Shown piece by piece: positions 8,542 to 16,174 of a DNA stretch of 64,000 bases. The stretch comes from Streptomyces sp. WP-1 (GTDB taxonomy: Bacteria > Actinomycetota > Actinomycetes > Streptomycetales > Streptomycetaceae). Within the stretch, counting starts at the first letter, position 1. Each line of letters starts with the position of its first letter. The stretch lies in the NCBI RefSeq assembly GCF_030450125.1, contig NZ_CP123923.1, positions 1,302,001 to 1,366,000 of the forward strand. Direction: 5' to 3'. The position numbers were made by a program, and so were the translations under genes. Below the pieces are notes generated by a model that searched no databases, had not been told where the DNA came from, and worked only from the letters and a program-made list of their open reading frames with translations.

Positions 8542-9933
8542 TCAGGCACCGGTCGGACCGTGCCGGGAGCGGCGTTCGCGGAGTGCGGCCAGGGTGAGGG
8601 CGACGGCCACCGCGAGTGCCGCCGCGCCCGATCTCATCGCGAGGGCGATGCCCGAGGCGGTGTCCCCCGGGTGGCGTTCGGCGAGCGAGACCAGGAAGGC
8701 GATGCCGAGCGCGGTGCCGATCTGGGTGGACATGCTGATCAGGGCACCCGCGAGACCCTGGTCGGCGGCGGGCAGGTCCTGGGTCGCGGTCACCGTCGCC
8801 GTGGTGAAGAACGGACCGAAGCCCGCTCCGCAGACGGCCATGCCGATCCACAGCAGACCGTCGTACCCGGACTCCACCGCGGCCCCCAGGACCAGCAGCC
8901 CCACCGCGAACACCGCGACTCCGCCCGCGAGCGCCCGCCGGGGCGCGAAGACGGCCATCAGCCGAGGGCTCACATGGGAGACGGCCGCGGTGACCAGGCC
9001 CAGCGGGAGCAGGGCCGCGCCGGTCGCCAGCGGGCTCAGCTCCCGTACGTCCTGGAGGAACACGGACAGCAGGAGCGTGAGCGCGCCCATCACCCCCGTC
9101 ACGAGGAGCGTGACGGTGTTGACCACCGCGACCGACCGCGACCGGAAGACGCCCGGCGGCACCAGCGGCGCGGCGGCCCGGCGTTCCACCAGGACGAACA
9201 GGCCGAGCAGACCGAGTCCCAGACACAGCGGCAGCCCGGTGCGCGACGGGTCCCATCCCCGGGACCCGGCCTCGCTGATGCCGAGCAGGAGCGCGACACA
9301 GCCGGTCGTGCCGGTCACCGCCCCCGGCAGATCACGAGGCCGCCGCCGAGCGGGCGGCCCGCCGCTCGGCAGCAGACGGCCCGCGAGCGGTACGGCCACG
9401 GCGACCAGGGGGACGTTGATGAGCAGGACCGCGCGCCAGGACGCGAACTCGGTGAGCAGTCCGCCCACGACCACTCCCAGGGAGAAGCCGCTTGAGGTCG
9501 CCGCGCCGAACCAGGCCAGGGCCCGGTGGGTGGCGGGACCGGCCGGGAAGACCGTGGTGAGCAGCGACAGCAGCGCGGGCGCGATGAGCGCGGCGGCGCC
9601 GCCCTGGAGGGCCCGCATGGCCAGCAGCAGTGCCGGCCAGGGCGAGAGGCCGCCGATGAGCGAAGCGGCACCGAAGACACCGAGCCCCGTGACGAACATC
9701 CGGCGCCTGCCGAGGGTGTCGGCCAGCCGACCGCCCAGCGGCAGGAGCGCCCCGAAGGCGACGGCGTACCCGGTCACCGTCCACAGGGCGGTGCCCGGGT
9801 CGGCCGCGAACGCGGAAGTGATCCCGGGGAGGGCGAGGTTGACGACCGAGAAGTCGACCATGAGCACGAGTTGGGCGGCGCAGAGCAGGGCGAGTACGCC
9901 CCGGTGAGCGGTGGTGCGGCGGGTCTTCGTCAT
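8542..9933 (-). CDS. MFS drug exporter (14-TM, EmrB/QacA type)
   Basis: 463 residues, nearly all hydrophobic segments. The N-terminal family motif VLMVDFSVVNLALPGI is in TM1, and the loop motif A (GGRLADTLGRRRMF) follows TM2. Length and the AQLVLMVDFSVVN signature fit the DHA2 proton-coupled multidrug exporters. Its ATG overlaps the stop of the upstream PatB-like gene by 4 nt, so it is the last gene of the operon running 15068 to 8542. It is the likely exporter of, and perhaps resistance to, whatever that operon makes. Confidence 0.88.
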   Translation of the reverse strand: MTKTRRTTAHRGVLALLCAAQLVLMVDFSVVNLALPGITSAFAADPGTALWTVTGYAVAFGALLPLGGRLADTLGRRRMFVTGLGVFGAASLIGGLSPWPALLLAMRALQGGAAALIAPALLSLLTTVFPAGPATHRALAWFGAATSSGFSLGVVVGGLLTEFASWRAVLLINVPLVAVAVPLAGRLLPSGGPPARRRPRDLPGAVTGTTGCVALLLGISEAGSRGWDPSRTGLPLCLGLGLLGLFVLVERRAAAPLVPPGVFRSRSVAVVNTVTLLVTGVMGALTLLLSVFLQDVRELSPLATGAALLPLGLVTAAVSHVSPRLMAVFAPRRALAGGVAVFAVGLLVLGAAVESGYDGLLWIGMAVCGAGFGPFFTTATVTATQDLPAADQGLAGALISMSTQIGTALGIAFLVSLAERHPGDTASGIALAMRSGAAALAVAVALTLAALRERRSRHGPTGA

Positions 9934-11345
9934 CGGGCCGCCACCCCCGGAAGACTCCCGACGAAACGGGTGAGCCGCGACAGCGCCTCGGCCAACAGCC
10001 GTGGATCCGTGGCGCAGTTGAGCCGCAGCATGCCCGGTTCACCGCCGAACCGGGTGCCGTCCAGCATGCGTACGCCGGTCCGCCGGTGGATCCAGGCCGC
10101 CAGATCCGGCTCCGTGGGCGGGGTGGGGAGCGCGCGGGCGTCGACCCACAGGAGGAAGCCGGCCTCCGGCGGGCTGCTGCGGAGGGGTACGGGGAGTTCG
10201 GCCAGCGCGTCCCGGACCGCGGCGGTCACCCCGGCGACGCGGGCCACGCGCGCGTCCAGCCAGGCGTGGGTGGCCGGGGACAGCAGCGACTCGGCGACGG
10301 CGTCACCGAAGTAGCTGCCCTCGTAGTAGCCCCAGGAGCCGAGCGCCCTGAGCAGCGCGGCGCGGTGCCGCGCGGTCCCGGTCACCGCGAAACAGGTCTG
10401 TAGTCCTGAGGTGTTGAAGGTCTTGCCCACACTGTGCAGGACGATCCAGTCGGGGTCGGCGGCGACCGCGCCCCAGGGGATGTGGCGGCTGCCCGGATGG
10501 ACCAGGTCGCTGTGCACCTCGTCGCTCAGGACCAGGGCCCCCGCCCGGTGTGCCGCCCGCGCGGCCCCGGTCAGTTCGTCGGCGTGCCACACCCGCCCGA
10601 CCGGATTGTGCGGGCTGCACAGCACGAGGGTGCGGGCACCCGTCTCCCGGAAGGCACGGTCCAGCGCCTCCGGATCCAGCACATGACGCAGCCCGGCGCC
10701 GGTGGTGAGCGCGACCGGCCGCAGTACGGCCCCCGCCGCGCGGACGACCTTGAGGATGCCGCTGTAGACGGGCGTGCACACGAGGACGGGGCGGGTCAGG
10801 TCCGCGCAGGTCTCCAGGGCCAGCCGCAGCGCGGTCTTGACCCCGAAGGGCAGCAGCAGGACGGCGTCCCGCCGCACCTGCCAGGCATGCCGGTCGGCGT
10901 ACCAGCCGGCGATCCGGTCGCGCAGTGTCTCGGAGGCCAGGGTGTAGCGCATGGTCTCGGTGCGGGCGCGGAGGTGTGCCGCGGCGGAGGCGAGCGGGTG
11001 GGCGGCGAAGTCCATGTCCGCGATGTCCAGCCCGATCAGGCCGCCGCTCCGGTGCGGTCGCGCCCCCGCGGGCAGGTGGGACGGGGGCGGGAACTCGTGA
11101 TGGCGGACCGTGCAGGGGGCCGTGGCGGGTACGGCTCCCCGGCCGCCCGCCCCTCCGAGGTCACGGCCGCCCGCCCGTCCGAGGTCAGGGCCGTCCGCCG
11201 GTCCGAGGTCAGGGCCGTCCGCCGGTCCGAGGTCACGGCCGCCCGCCCTTCCGAGATCGCGGGCCGCCGCACGCGCACGGGGACGGACGGTGACGCGCGC
11301 GGCGGTGCGGCCCGGGGCGTCGGCGCGTTCGTGATCGTCAGACAC
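9930..11345 (-). CDS. PatB/MalY-type PLP-dependent aminotransferase or C-S lyase
   Basis: 471 residues from ATG at 11345, which overlaps the stop of the TrpRS-like gene by 8 nt. Family homology starts only near residue 85 (VRHHEF, IGLDIADMDFA). PLP-fold landmarks follow: LLPFGVKTALRL, LCSPHNPVGRVW, VLSDEVHSDLV and the PLP lysine in HSVGKTFNTSGLQ. Members cleave C-S bonds (cystathionine beta-lyase) or transaminate. The first 80 residues are a Gly/Asp/Arg-rich tail made by 24-bp tandem repeats (RDLGRAGG units) that has no counterpart in the family. A GTG close to residue 84 could be the original start. Confidence 0.82.
   Translation of the reverse strand: MSDDHERADAPGRTAARVTVRPRARAAARDLGRAGGRDLGPADGPDLGPADGPDLGRAGGRDLGGAGGRGAVPATAPCTVRHHEFPPPSHLPAGARPHRSGGLIGLDIADMDFAAHPLASAAAHLRARTETMRYTLASETLRDRIAGWYADRHAWQVRRDAVLLLPFGVKTALRLALETCADLTRPVLVCTPVYSGILKVVRAAGAVLRPVALTTGAGLRHVLDPEALDRAFRETGARTLVLCSPHNPVGRVWHADELTGAARAAHRAGALVLSDEVHSDLVHPGSRHIPWGAVAADPDWIVLHSVGKTFNTSGLQTCFAVTGTARHRAALLRALGSWGYYEGSYFGDAVAESLLSPATHAWLDARVARVAGVTAAVRDALAELPVPLRSSPPEAGFLLWVDARALPTPPTEPDLAAWIHRRTGVRMLDGTRFGGEPGMLRLNCATDPRLLAEALSRLTRFVGSLPGVAAR
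11133..11252. repeat. 24-bp tandem repeat within the 5' end of the PatB-like gene
   Basis: Four clear 24-bp units run from 11157 to 11252, beginning gaggtcacggccgcccg or gaggtcagggccgtccg; 11181-11204 and 11205-11228 are identical. A decayed fifth unit is at 11133-11156. Being a multiple of three, the unit keeps the frame open and encodes eight-residue repeats. Confidence 0.85.
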
Positions 11346-12300
11346 GGGTGAGCCCCAGTCCCCGGCGCAGCCGGCGCAGGGTGGCGTCGGCCGAGTCGCG
11401 CACCCGCTCGGTGCCGGTGGCCAGCAGGCCGTCGAGCAGGCTCCGGTCGTCCGCCAGTTCCCCGACGCGGCGGCCGATCGGGGCGATGTGGGTGAGTACG
11501 GCGGCCAGGACCAGCTCGCGGGCCTCGTCGGGGCTCGTCGTGCCGTCGGTCAGGCCACGGGTGACCCGGTCGGCCTCGGCGGTCCGCCCGAGGGCCGCGA
11601 GGTAGGCCGCGGGGACGCACGCGCCGTCCTCGGACCGGATCGCCATGGTGTGCACGCGGGCGCGCAACGTGGGCTCGTCGGCGCCGAGCAGCAGGCAGTT
11701 GCCCCGGCTGCGGCTCATCTTCCGGGCTCCGTCGAGGCCGGGCAGATCGACGGCGCCCACCGTGGCGGCCGGGACCGGCAGGTCGATGCCCCACTCGTCG
11801 CGCAGCCAGGTCAGGAGCCCGTGGCAGATCTCCATGTGCCGGGCGTTGCCGGCGCCGATCGCGACGTGGGTGGCCGAGGTGCCGATGATGTCGGCGGCTT
11901 CCAGGACGGGCCAGCCCAGCATGCCCAGCGAGGGCGGGCCGTCGGCTCTCGCGGCACGGCGGGCGTACCCGCGCTGGGGCAGCAGCTCCTCGACGGTGAC
12001 GAGGTGGTGCAACAGGCCGTTGATGAGGGCGAGTTCGGGGACGTCCGACTGCCGGTAGAAGGCACACCGGTCGGCGTCGACGCCGACGGCCAGGCACTCG
12101 GCGACCAGGGTCGCGGCACAGTCGGGCACGGCGGCGGTCACGGGGCGGGACACCCGCGACGCCATCAGGTGCAGATCGGCGACGGCGAGGAAGGCCGTAC
12201 GGCTGTCCGACTGCAGGGCGACGAACGGGGCCAGGGCGCCGCGGTAGTGGCCCAGGTGCAGGGGGCCGCTGGGCGGGATGCTGGTGATCGGACGGGACAT
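11338..12300 (-). CDS. tryptophanyl-tRNA-synthetase-like class I aaRS homologue
   Basis: 320 residues. It has the class I signatures HLGH (residues 15-18) and KMSRS near residue 196. TrpRS-type context includes FLAVADLHLMASR, GMLGWPVLEAADIIG and ARHMEICHGLL. In TrpRS the segment after AAD reads VPVGEDQ; here it is VAIGAGN, so part of the substrate/ATP pocket differs. Cluster-borne TrpRS copies can be resistance paralogues (as with indolmycin) or can donate aminoacyl groups. The operon context (PEP-synthase-like, SAM-hydrolase-like, PatB-like, exporter) suits either a biosynthetic role or self-protection. Being non-housekeeping is an inference. Confidence 0.8.
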   Translation of the reverse strand: MSRPITSIPPSGPLHLGHYRGALAPFVALQSDSRTAFLAVADLHLMASRVSRPVTAAVPDCAATLVAECLAVGVDADRCAFYRQSDVPELALINGLLHHLVTVEELLPQRGYARRAARADGPPSLGMLGWPVLEAADIIGTSATHVAIGAGNARHMEICHGLLTWLRDEWGIDLPVPAATVGAVDLPGLDGARKMSRSRGNCLLLGADEPTLRARVHTMAIRSEDGACVPAAYLAALGRTAEADRVTRGLTDGTTSPDEARELVLAAVLTHIAPIGRRVGELADDRSLLDGLLATGTERVRDSADATLRRLRRGLGLTRV

Positions 12301-12400
12301 GGGGCCTCCTCGGGGAGGGCTGGACAGGGGTGTCCCCGCGGACGTGGGGGTCGGCCGCGGGGACGCGTTCGGGGTGTGCGGGGGTCGTGCGAGGTGCCTG

Positions 12401-12470
12401 GGGGTCAGGCGGGACGTGCGGGGATCAGGCGGGACGTGCGGGGGTCAGGCGGGACGTACGGGGGTCAGGC
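12401..12470. repeat. 20-bp tandem repeat (3.5 copies)
   Basis: The unit ggggtcaggcgggacgtgcg repeats at 12401, 12421, 12441 and in part at 12461, with one or two changes per copy. It occupies the gap between the SAM-hydrolase-like stop (12465) and the TrpRS-like start (12300) and overlaps the stop codon side by 6 bp. No regulatory role is evident. Confidence 0.85.
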
Positions 12471-13226
12471 GCGCTTGACCGAGATCTGCGCGCCGGCGCC
12501 GATGCCGTACGGCAGCAGGCCCTTGCCGCGGACCTCACCGAACTCGTGGAGATCGAACGAGCTGCCCGGGTACACCACCCAGGTGCCGTCCTCCAGTTCC
12601 ATCATCCGCTTCCAGTAGACGGCCTCGAAGACCTCGCCGCCCACCTCGACGACCAGCTCGTCGCCGTACTCGAAACTCTGGTTCCCGAGGGGGAACTTGG
12701 CGTTCCCGAAGTTGTCGACGTGCACGATCGTGCCCTCGTCGGGGAGGGTGCGGCGGATCTTCTCCACGGGGAACGGGGTGCCGATCTCGGCCATGGGGCG
12801 TCCGGCCGCGAACTGGCCCACGGCGGGGCCGTGCACGAACTTGCCGCCGAACGGGACGAATCCGGGGTCGTGGACCTCGTAGCACTCGGCGACACCGAAT
12901 TCCTCGATCAGCCAGCCGACGGCACCGGTGTTCGTCCCCTCGAAGACGAATCCGTGCTTCTCGGTGCGGCCGATGATGCGTTCGGTGCGCTCCCGGATGC
13001 TGTTCATGATGAACATGATCATGGTGTCCGGGGTGGATATCTCGGCCACCAGCCGCACCATGAAACCGGCGTTCAGCACGGAAAACGGCTGGACGGGAAC
13101 CAGCGGTTCGATCTGGACGCGGGCGTCGGGCGCGTACGCCTCGGCGGCTCGGAAGATGGAGGAACGCATTTCCACGAACGCGACGTCCGTGCAGTCGGAG
13201 ACGACGACGATGCGCTTGACGGACAT
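12465..13226 (-). CDS. SAM hydroxide adenosyltransferase (DUF62)-like protein, divergent
   Basis: 253 residues. It resembles the DUF62/chlorinase-fluorinase superfamily: SDCTDVAFVEMRSSIF at the start; FGGKFVHGPAVGQFAAG in place of the usual F-x-GRD-F-AP-A segment; VDNFGNAKFPLG for the D-x-FGN motif. Canonical members convert SAM plus water to adenosine and methionine. Here the VVDPGVG-type segment with its conserved Asp reads MFIMNSIRERTERI, so hydrolysis should not be assumed. It lies between the PEP-synthase-like gene (85-nt gap) and the TrpRS-like gene. It starts at ATG 13226 after a plausible GAAAGGG ribosome binding site. Confidence 0.65.
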   Translation of the reverse strand: MSVKRIVVVSDCTDVAFVEMRSSIFRAAEAYAPDARVQIEPLVPVQPFSVLNAGFMVRLVAEISTPDTMIMFIMNSIRERTERIIGRTEKHGFVFEGTNTGAVGWLIEEFGVAECYEVHDPGFVPFGGKFVHGPAVGQFAAGRPMAEIGTPFPVEKIRRTLPDEGTIVHVDNFGNAKFPLGNQSFEYGDELVVEVGGEVFEAVYWKRMMELEDGTWVVYPGSSFDLHEFGEVRGKGLLPYGIGAGAQISVKRA

Positions 13227-13310
13227 GGGAAACCCTTTCGACGGTTTCTGGTGACGGAGAGGTGGTGCGGAAAACGGGAACGGCGGGGCCGGCCGGAACG
13301 CGGCGGCTTC

Positions 13311-15068
13311 CTAGGCGCGGGCGCCGAAGCGCAGGTCTTCGAGCCCGATGCCGAGCATGTCGAAGAGGTCCTTGCCGTCCAGCGGCTCGCATTCGGCGAG
13401 CGGGACGTCGCACGCGCGCAGGAACTCCTCGATGGTGCCCGGGAGTTCGCTCTCCAGGCCGAGGTAGGCGTGCCGCGCGCCGGGCCACAGGTTGAACTGC
13501 AGTCGCACGCCGTCGACTTCGGCACGGCTGATACGGCGCTCCTGGGCCGGACGCGCCACGTAGAGCAGTCCGCGCAACAGGTCCGCGCCCGCCTCCGGGG
13601 TGTCCACCCGGACGTGCACCTCCTCGTCGAACCGGTAGGGCCGGTCCGGCAGCAGGTTGGCCCGCTTGAACTGCACGCGGCAGGCGTCGGCGGTGACTTG
13701 GATACGGGCGCTGATGCCGCAGTAGGTCCGGGCGGGATCGTCGTAGGGCAGGATCCTCTGCACGCACTCGGTCGTGCCGGTCCCCCGGCGGCGCAGCTGT
13801 GCGAGCACCCGGTTCTGGGCGACCGGGTCGAACAGCACGGTCTCGTAGCGGCCCTGGTAGTGGTGGCCGGGCAACCCGCGCAGCCCGGCCTGGCGCATCG
13901 CGGCGAACACCGCCTTCTTCCGTTCCACCGGCGGCAGTTCGACCAGGCGGGTCACCTGTCCGCGTACGGCGTCCACGAGGACCGGAGCGGCTTCCCCTCC
14001 CCCGGGACCCGAACCGTCCGGCGCGAACCGGTCCGTCGGCAGTCCGTGCGGGTCGGTGAGGAGGATCGCCGGCAACCCCAACTCGCGGGTGAGGGCGGCC
14101 GAGTGCGACAGGGCGTTGCCCTCGCGCAGGACGAGTGCCGAGGCGTCCTTGAGGAGATCGAGCCGGCTCGCCGTGGGCATGTGGTCGAGGACGGCGACCG
14201 AGCCCAGGGGCGCAGGCCGGCCGTCGGCCACCGTGACGGGCACGCCGATGCCGTAGCCGGGAGAGAGGACGAGATCGGCCGCCGGTGCGGCGGAGGGCGC
14301 GGGCCGCGTCGCGCGCAGCGGTGCCGGAACCGGCGGGACGACGATGTCCCGGGACTGGAAGACGAACAGCCGGCCATCGGCCAGTCCCCATTCGACGTCC
14401 TGCGGGCAGCCGAACTCGGCCTCCAGGGCGAGCCCCAGCTCCTGGAGCGTCCGGGGCAGGTCCTCCTCGCCCACGGTCCGGTCCGCACGGTCCCGGTCCC
14501 GTGGCTCGGGCGCCGAACGGGAGAGGGTGAAGCGCTGGTCGGCGCCCAGTCCGGCGACCACGCGGGTGCCGAGCCCCCGGCTGGTCTCCACGAGCATCGT
14601 GGCGTCCTCGGCGACCGGATTGCGGGTGTAGAGCACGCCGGAGATCCGGCAGTCCGCCATGCGCTGGACGATGACATGCATCGGGGCGCACTCGACGCGT
14701 CCGTGCAGGACGCGGTAGGCATCGGCGTCGGCGGACACCGCGCTGGCACGGCAGGCCGCGATCGCGTCGAGCACCTCGTCGGCCGTACGGCGGTCGAGAT
14801 AGGACTCGTAGACACCGGCCGCGCTGGCCAGCGGGGTGTCCTCGTCCGCGGCGGAACTGCGCACGACGACGGCGGCACCGCGAAACACCGTGTCCATCAA
14901 CTCACGTACGTCCGCCGCCAGTTCCTGGGACTTCTCCGCCGCGAGGTCATCGGCGGAGATCACGTACGCCTCCGGAACCGGCAGGCCCGCCGCGAGCAGG
15001 GCGCGCAGGCGGTTGGCCTTGGACCCGACGTCGAGAGGACATCGCTCCAGGGGCAGGATCAGCTTCAC
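13311..15068 (-). CDS. PEP-synthase-like ATP-dependent phosphotransferase with C-terminal CYTH-like domain
   Basis: 585 residues. GTG at 15068 is preceded by AAGAGGA and gives the family-like start VKLILPLERCPLDVGSKANRLRALL. Residues 1-290 form the PEP/pyruvate-kinase ATP-grasp (RSSAADEDTPLASAAGVYESYL). Residues 320-375 form the phosphohistidine domain, with catalytic His in LSHSAALTRELGLPAIL. There is no PEP/pyruvate TIM barrel; instead residues 425-585 look like a CYTH (class IV cyclase/triphosphatase) fold: RVQFKRANLL, FDEEVHVRV, YLGLESELPGTIEEFL. ATP-grasp plus swivelling His domains occur in rifampicin phosphotransferase and the prodigiosin condensing enzyme PigC/RedH, so a phosphorylation or ligation step is plausible. 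It is the first gene of the operon. Confidence 0.72.
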   Translation of the reverse strand: MKLILPLERCPLDVGSKANRLRALLAAGLPVPEAYVISADDLAAEKSQELAADVRELMDTVFRGAAVVVRSSAADEDTPLASAAGVYESYLDRRTADEVLDAIAACRASAVSADADAYRVLHGRVECAPMHVIVQRMADCRISGVLYTRNPVAEDATMLVETSRGLGTRVVAGLGADQRFTLSRSAPEPRDRDRADRTVGEEDLPRTLQELGLALEAEFGCPQDVEWGLADGRLFVFQSRDIVVPPVPAPLRATRPAPSAAPAADLVLSPGYGIGVPVTVADGRPAPLGSVAVLDHMPTASRLDLLKDASALVLREGNALSHSAALTRELGLPAILLTDPHGLPTDRFAPDGSGPGGGEAAPVLVDAVRGQVTRLVELPPVERKKAVFAAMRQAGLRGLPGHHYQGRYETVLFDPVAQNRVLAQLRRRGTGTTECVQRILPYDDPARTYCGISARIQVTADACRVQFKRANLLPDRPYRFDEEVHVRVDTPEAGADLLRGLLYVARPAQERRISRAEVDGVRLQFNLWPGARHAYLGLESELPGTIEEFLRACDVPLAECEPLDGKDLFDMLGIGLEDLRFGARA

Positions 15069-15151
15069 GAATGGATTCCTCTTCAGGTTCTCGGTGACTG
15101 CTCGTCCCCGGACACGGCAGAGCACGTCCGCGTTCCGGGCCGGCCAGATCG

Positions 15152-15184
15152 AACCTAGGCAGCGGCGCTCTACGTGCGTTCGAC
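15152..15184 (-). promoter_or_regulatory. candidate SARP-box promoter of the PEP-synthase-like operon
   Basis: On the minus strand GTAGAGC (15173-15167) is followed after 9 nt by TAGGTT (15157-15152), a -10-like hexamer 84 nt before the start codon. An 11-bp-shifted copy (GTCGAAC, 15184-15178) matches 5 of 7 positions. SARP promoters typically have two 11-bp-spaced heptamers ending about 8 bp from the -10 box. The heptamer is the same one arrayed at 4732-4760. Confidence 0.4.
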
Positions 15185-15409
15185 AGCGGCCGTTCGAGGG
15201 GCGGCTGCCGTCGATCGGCCGTCGATCCGAACACCGGCCGCCATCGGTCCACCGGCGTCGACCACGGCGGTATCCATGGCGTGGCCGCGACCATTGCGCC
15301 CTGGCCCGGTCCCAGGGGTGAAAACCGCGCTGGCCGCCCACGCGGAGCGGCAACGGGCCGGCCCAGGACACCGGCCGCGCCGTCGGACAGGCGCGATCTC
15401 CGTCTGGGG

Positions 15410-15727
15410 TCCAGCCGGCCGCCCTTGACTCGACCGCAGGACTCGGTCAGCCCGTTCCGCCACCGACGCGTCATGGGTCACGGCCAGCAGGCCACAGCCA
15501 GGTCGCCGGGGAGCGTCGAGCAGCACGTCGGCGACCTGGTCGCGGGCCTGCTCGTCCAGCGCCCCCGTCGGCTCGTCCGCCAGCAGCAGGGACGTCTCGG
15601 ACATCAAGGCGCTTGTCACGGCGGTGTGTTGAGGCTCGCCACCGGACAGATCAGCGGTGAGCGCACCGTCGACCGGCACACCGAGCCCGGCCGGCAGTCG
15701 TCCGTCGATCTCGTCGCCAAGCCCCAC
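15410..15727 (-). pseudogene. truncated ABC-transporter ATPase (lolD/macB type)
   Basis: The minus-strand frame contains an ABC signature (LSGGEPQHTAVTSALM), Walker B (LLLADEPTGALD) and an H-loop (LLAVTHDASVAERADRVL). There is no Walker A or N-terminal half: homology begins abruptly about 15 residues before the signature and upstream DNA shows no continuation. The tail after RVLRSSQG is unrelated sequence. It is a remnant of an exporter ATPase, probably left by a deletion that joined two neighbourhoods. The 15069-15409 stretch beside it holds only the promoter region of the PEP-synthase-like operon. Confidence 0.7.
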
Positions 15728-15879
15728 AGATGCACCACGGGACTTCAGCCGACACCGCTCCCACCCCACACGTCAGCCCCGCTCCGCGCCCGCACCGGCG
15801 GGGGCCCGCAACACTCTCGTCACCGCGCCCCAGGGCGGCTCCGCGCACCAGCACGCGACACCGACCCGCCCTCGGCATG

Positions 15880-15919
15880 CCTGTGGGGCCCGGCCGAGCG
15901 TTCGGCCGGGCCCCACAGG
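15880..15919. terminator. strong hairpin terminator
   Basis: A perfect 18-bp stem (cctgtggggcccggccga and its complement) with a 4-nt loop GCGT. It lies 21 nt beyond the stop of the small hydrophobic protein gene (minus strand, end 15940). Confidence 0.85.
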
Positions 15920-15939
15920 GCGGGTGTGCGTGGGTCAGG

Positions 15940-16110
15940 TCACCATCGGTACCAGCGGCCGCGGCCGCCGCCGGCGTTCGTGGAGCGCACGAGGAATCCG
16001 AGCAGCCACACCACGAGGACGACCAGAGCCACCCACCAGAGAATCTGGACGGCGAACCCGGCACCGAAAAGGATGAGCGCGAGAAGCAGTACGAGCAAAA
16101 GGGGAACCAT
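15940..16110 (-). CDS. small hydrophobic membrane protein (56 aa)
   Basis: ATG at 16110 with AGGAGG 9 nt upstream. The protein is two near-continuous hydrophobic helices (MVPLLLVLLLALILFGAGFA and ILWWVALVVLVVWLLGFLV) and a Gly/Arg tail ending GRGRWYRW. It is of the type annotated 'hydrophobic protein' in Streptomyces, often in stress regulons. It is transcribed divergently from the CsbD-like gene with a shared 137-bp promoter region. Confidence 0.75.
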   Translation of the reverse strand: MVPLLLVLLLALILFGAGFAVQILWWVALVVLVVWLLGFLVRSTNAGGGRGRWYRW

Positions 16111-16135
16111 GGTTATCAACCTCCTGACCCGCCGT

Positions 16136-16160
16136 ATGCCCTCCATTGCTGGTGACAACC
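16136..16160 (-). promoter_or_regulatory. sigma-B-like promoter for the hydrophobic protein gene
   Basis: On the minus strand GGTT, 15 nt, GGGCAT. The Streptomyces SigB-type consensus is GNNT-N14-16-GGGTAC/T, so there is one mismatch in the -10. It sits 26 nt before the start codon. Confidence 0.35.
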
Positions 16161-16174
16161 TCGCCTGCGCCTTT

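Noticed and set aside
12330..15158. 942-residue plus-strand open frame opposite the PEP-synthase-like and SAM-hydrolase-like genes
   Set aside because: Antisense shadow caused by high GC; composition is Gly/Val/His/Glu-rich without motifs, while the minus strand shows family motifs and ribosome binding sites.
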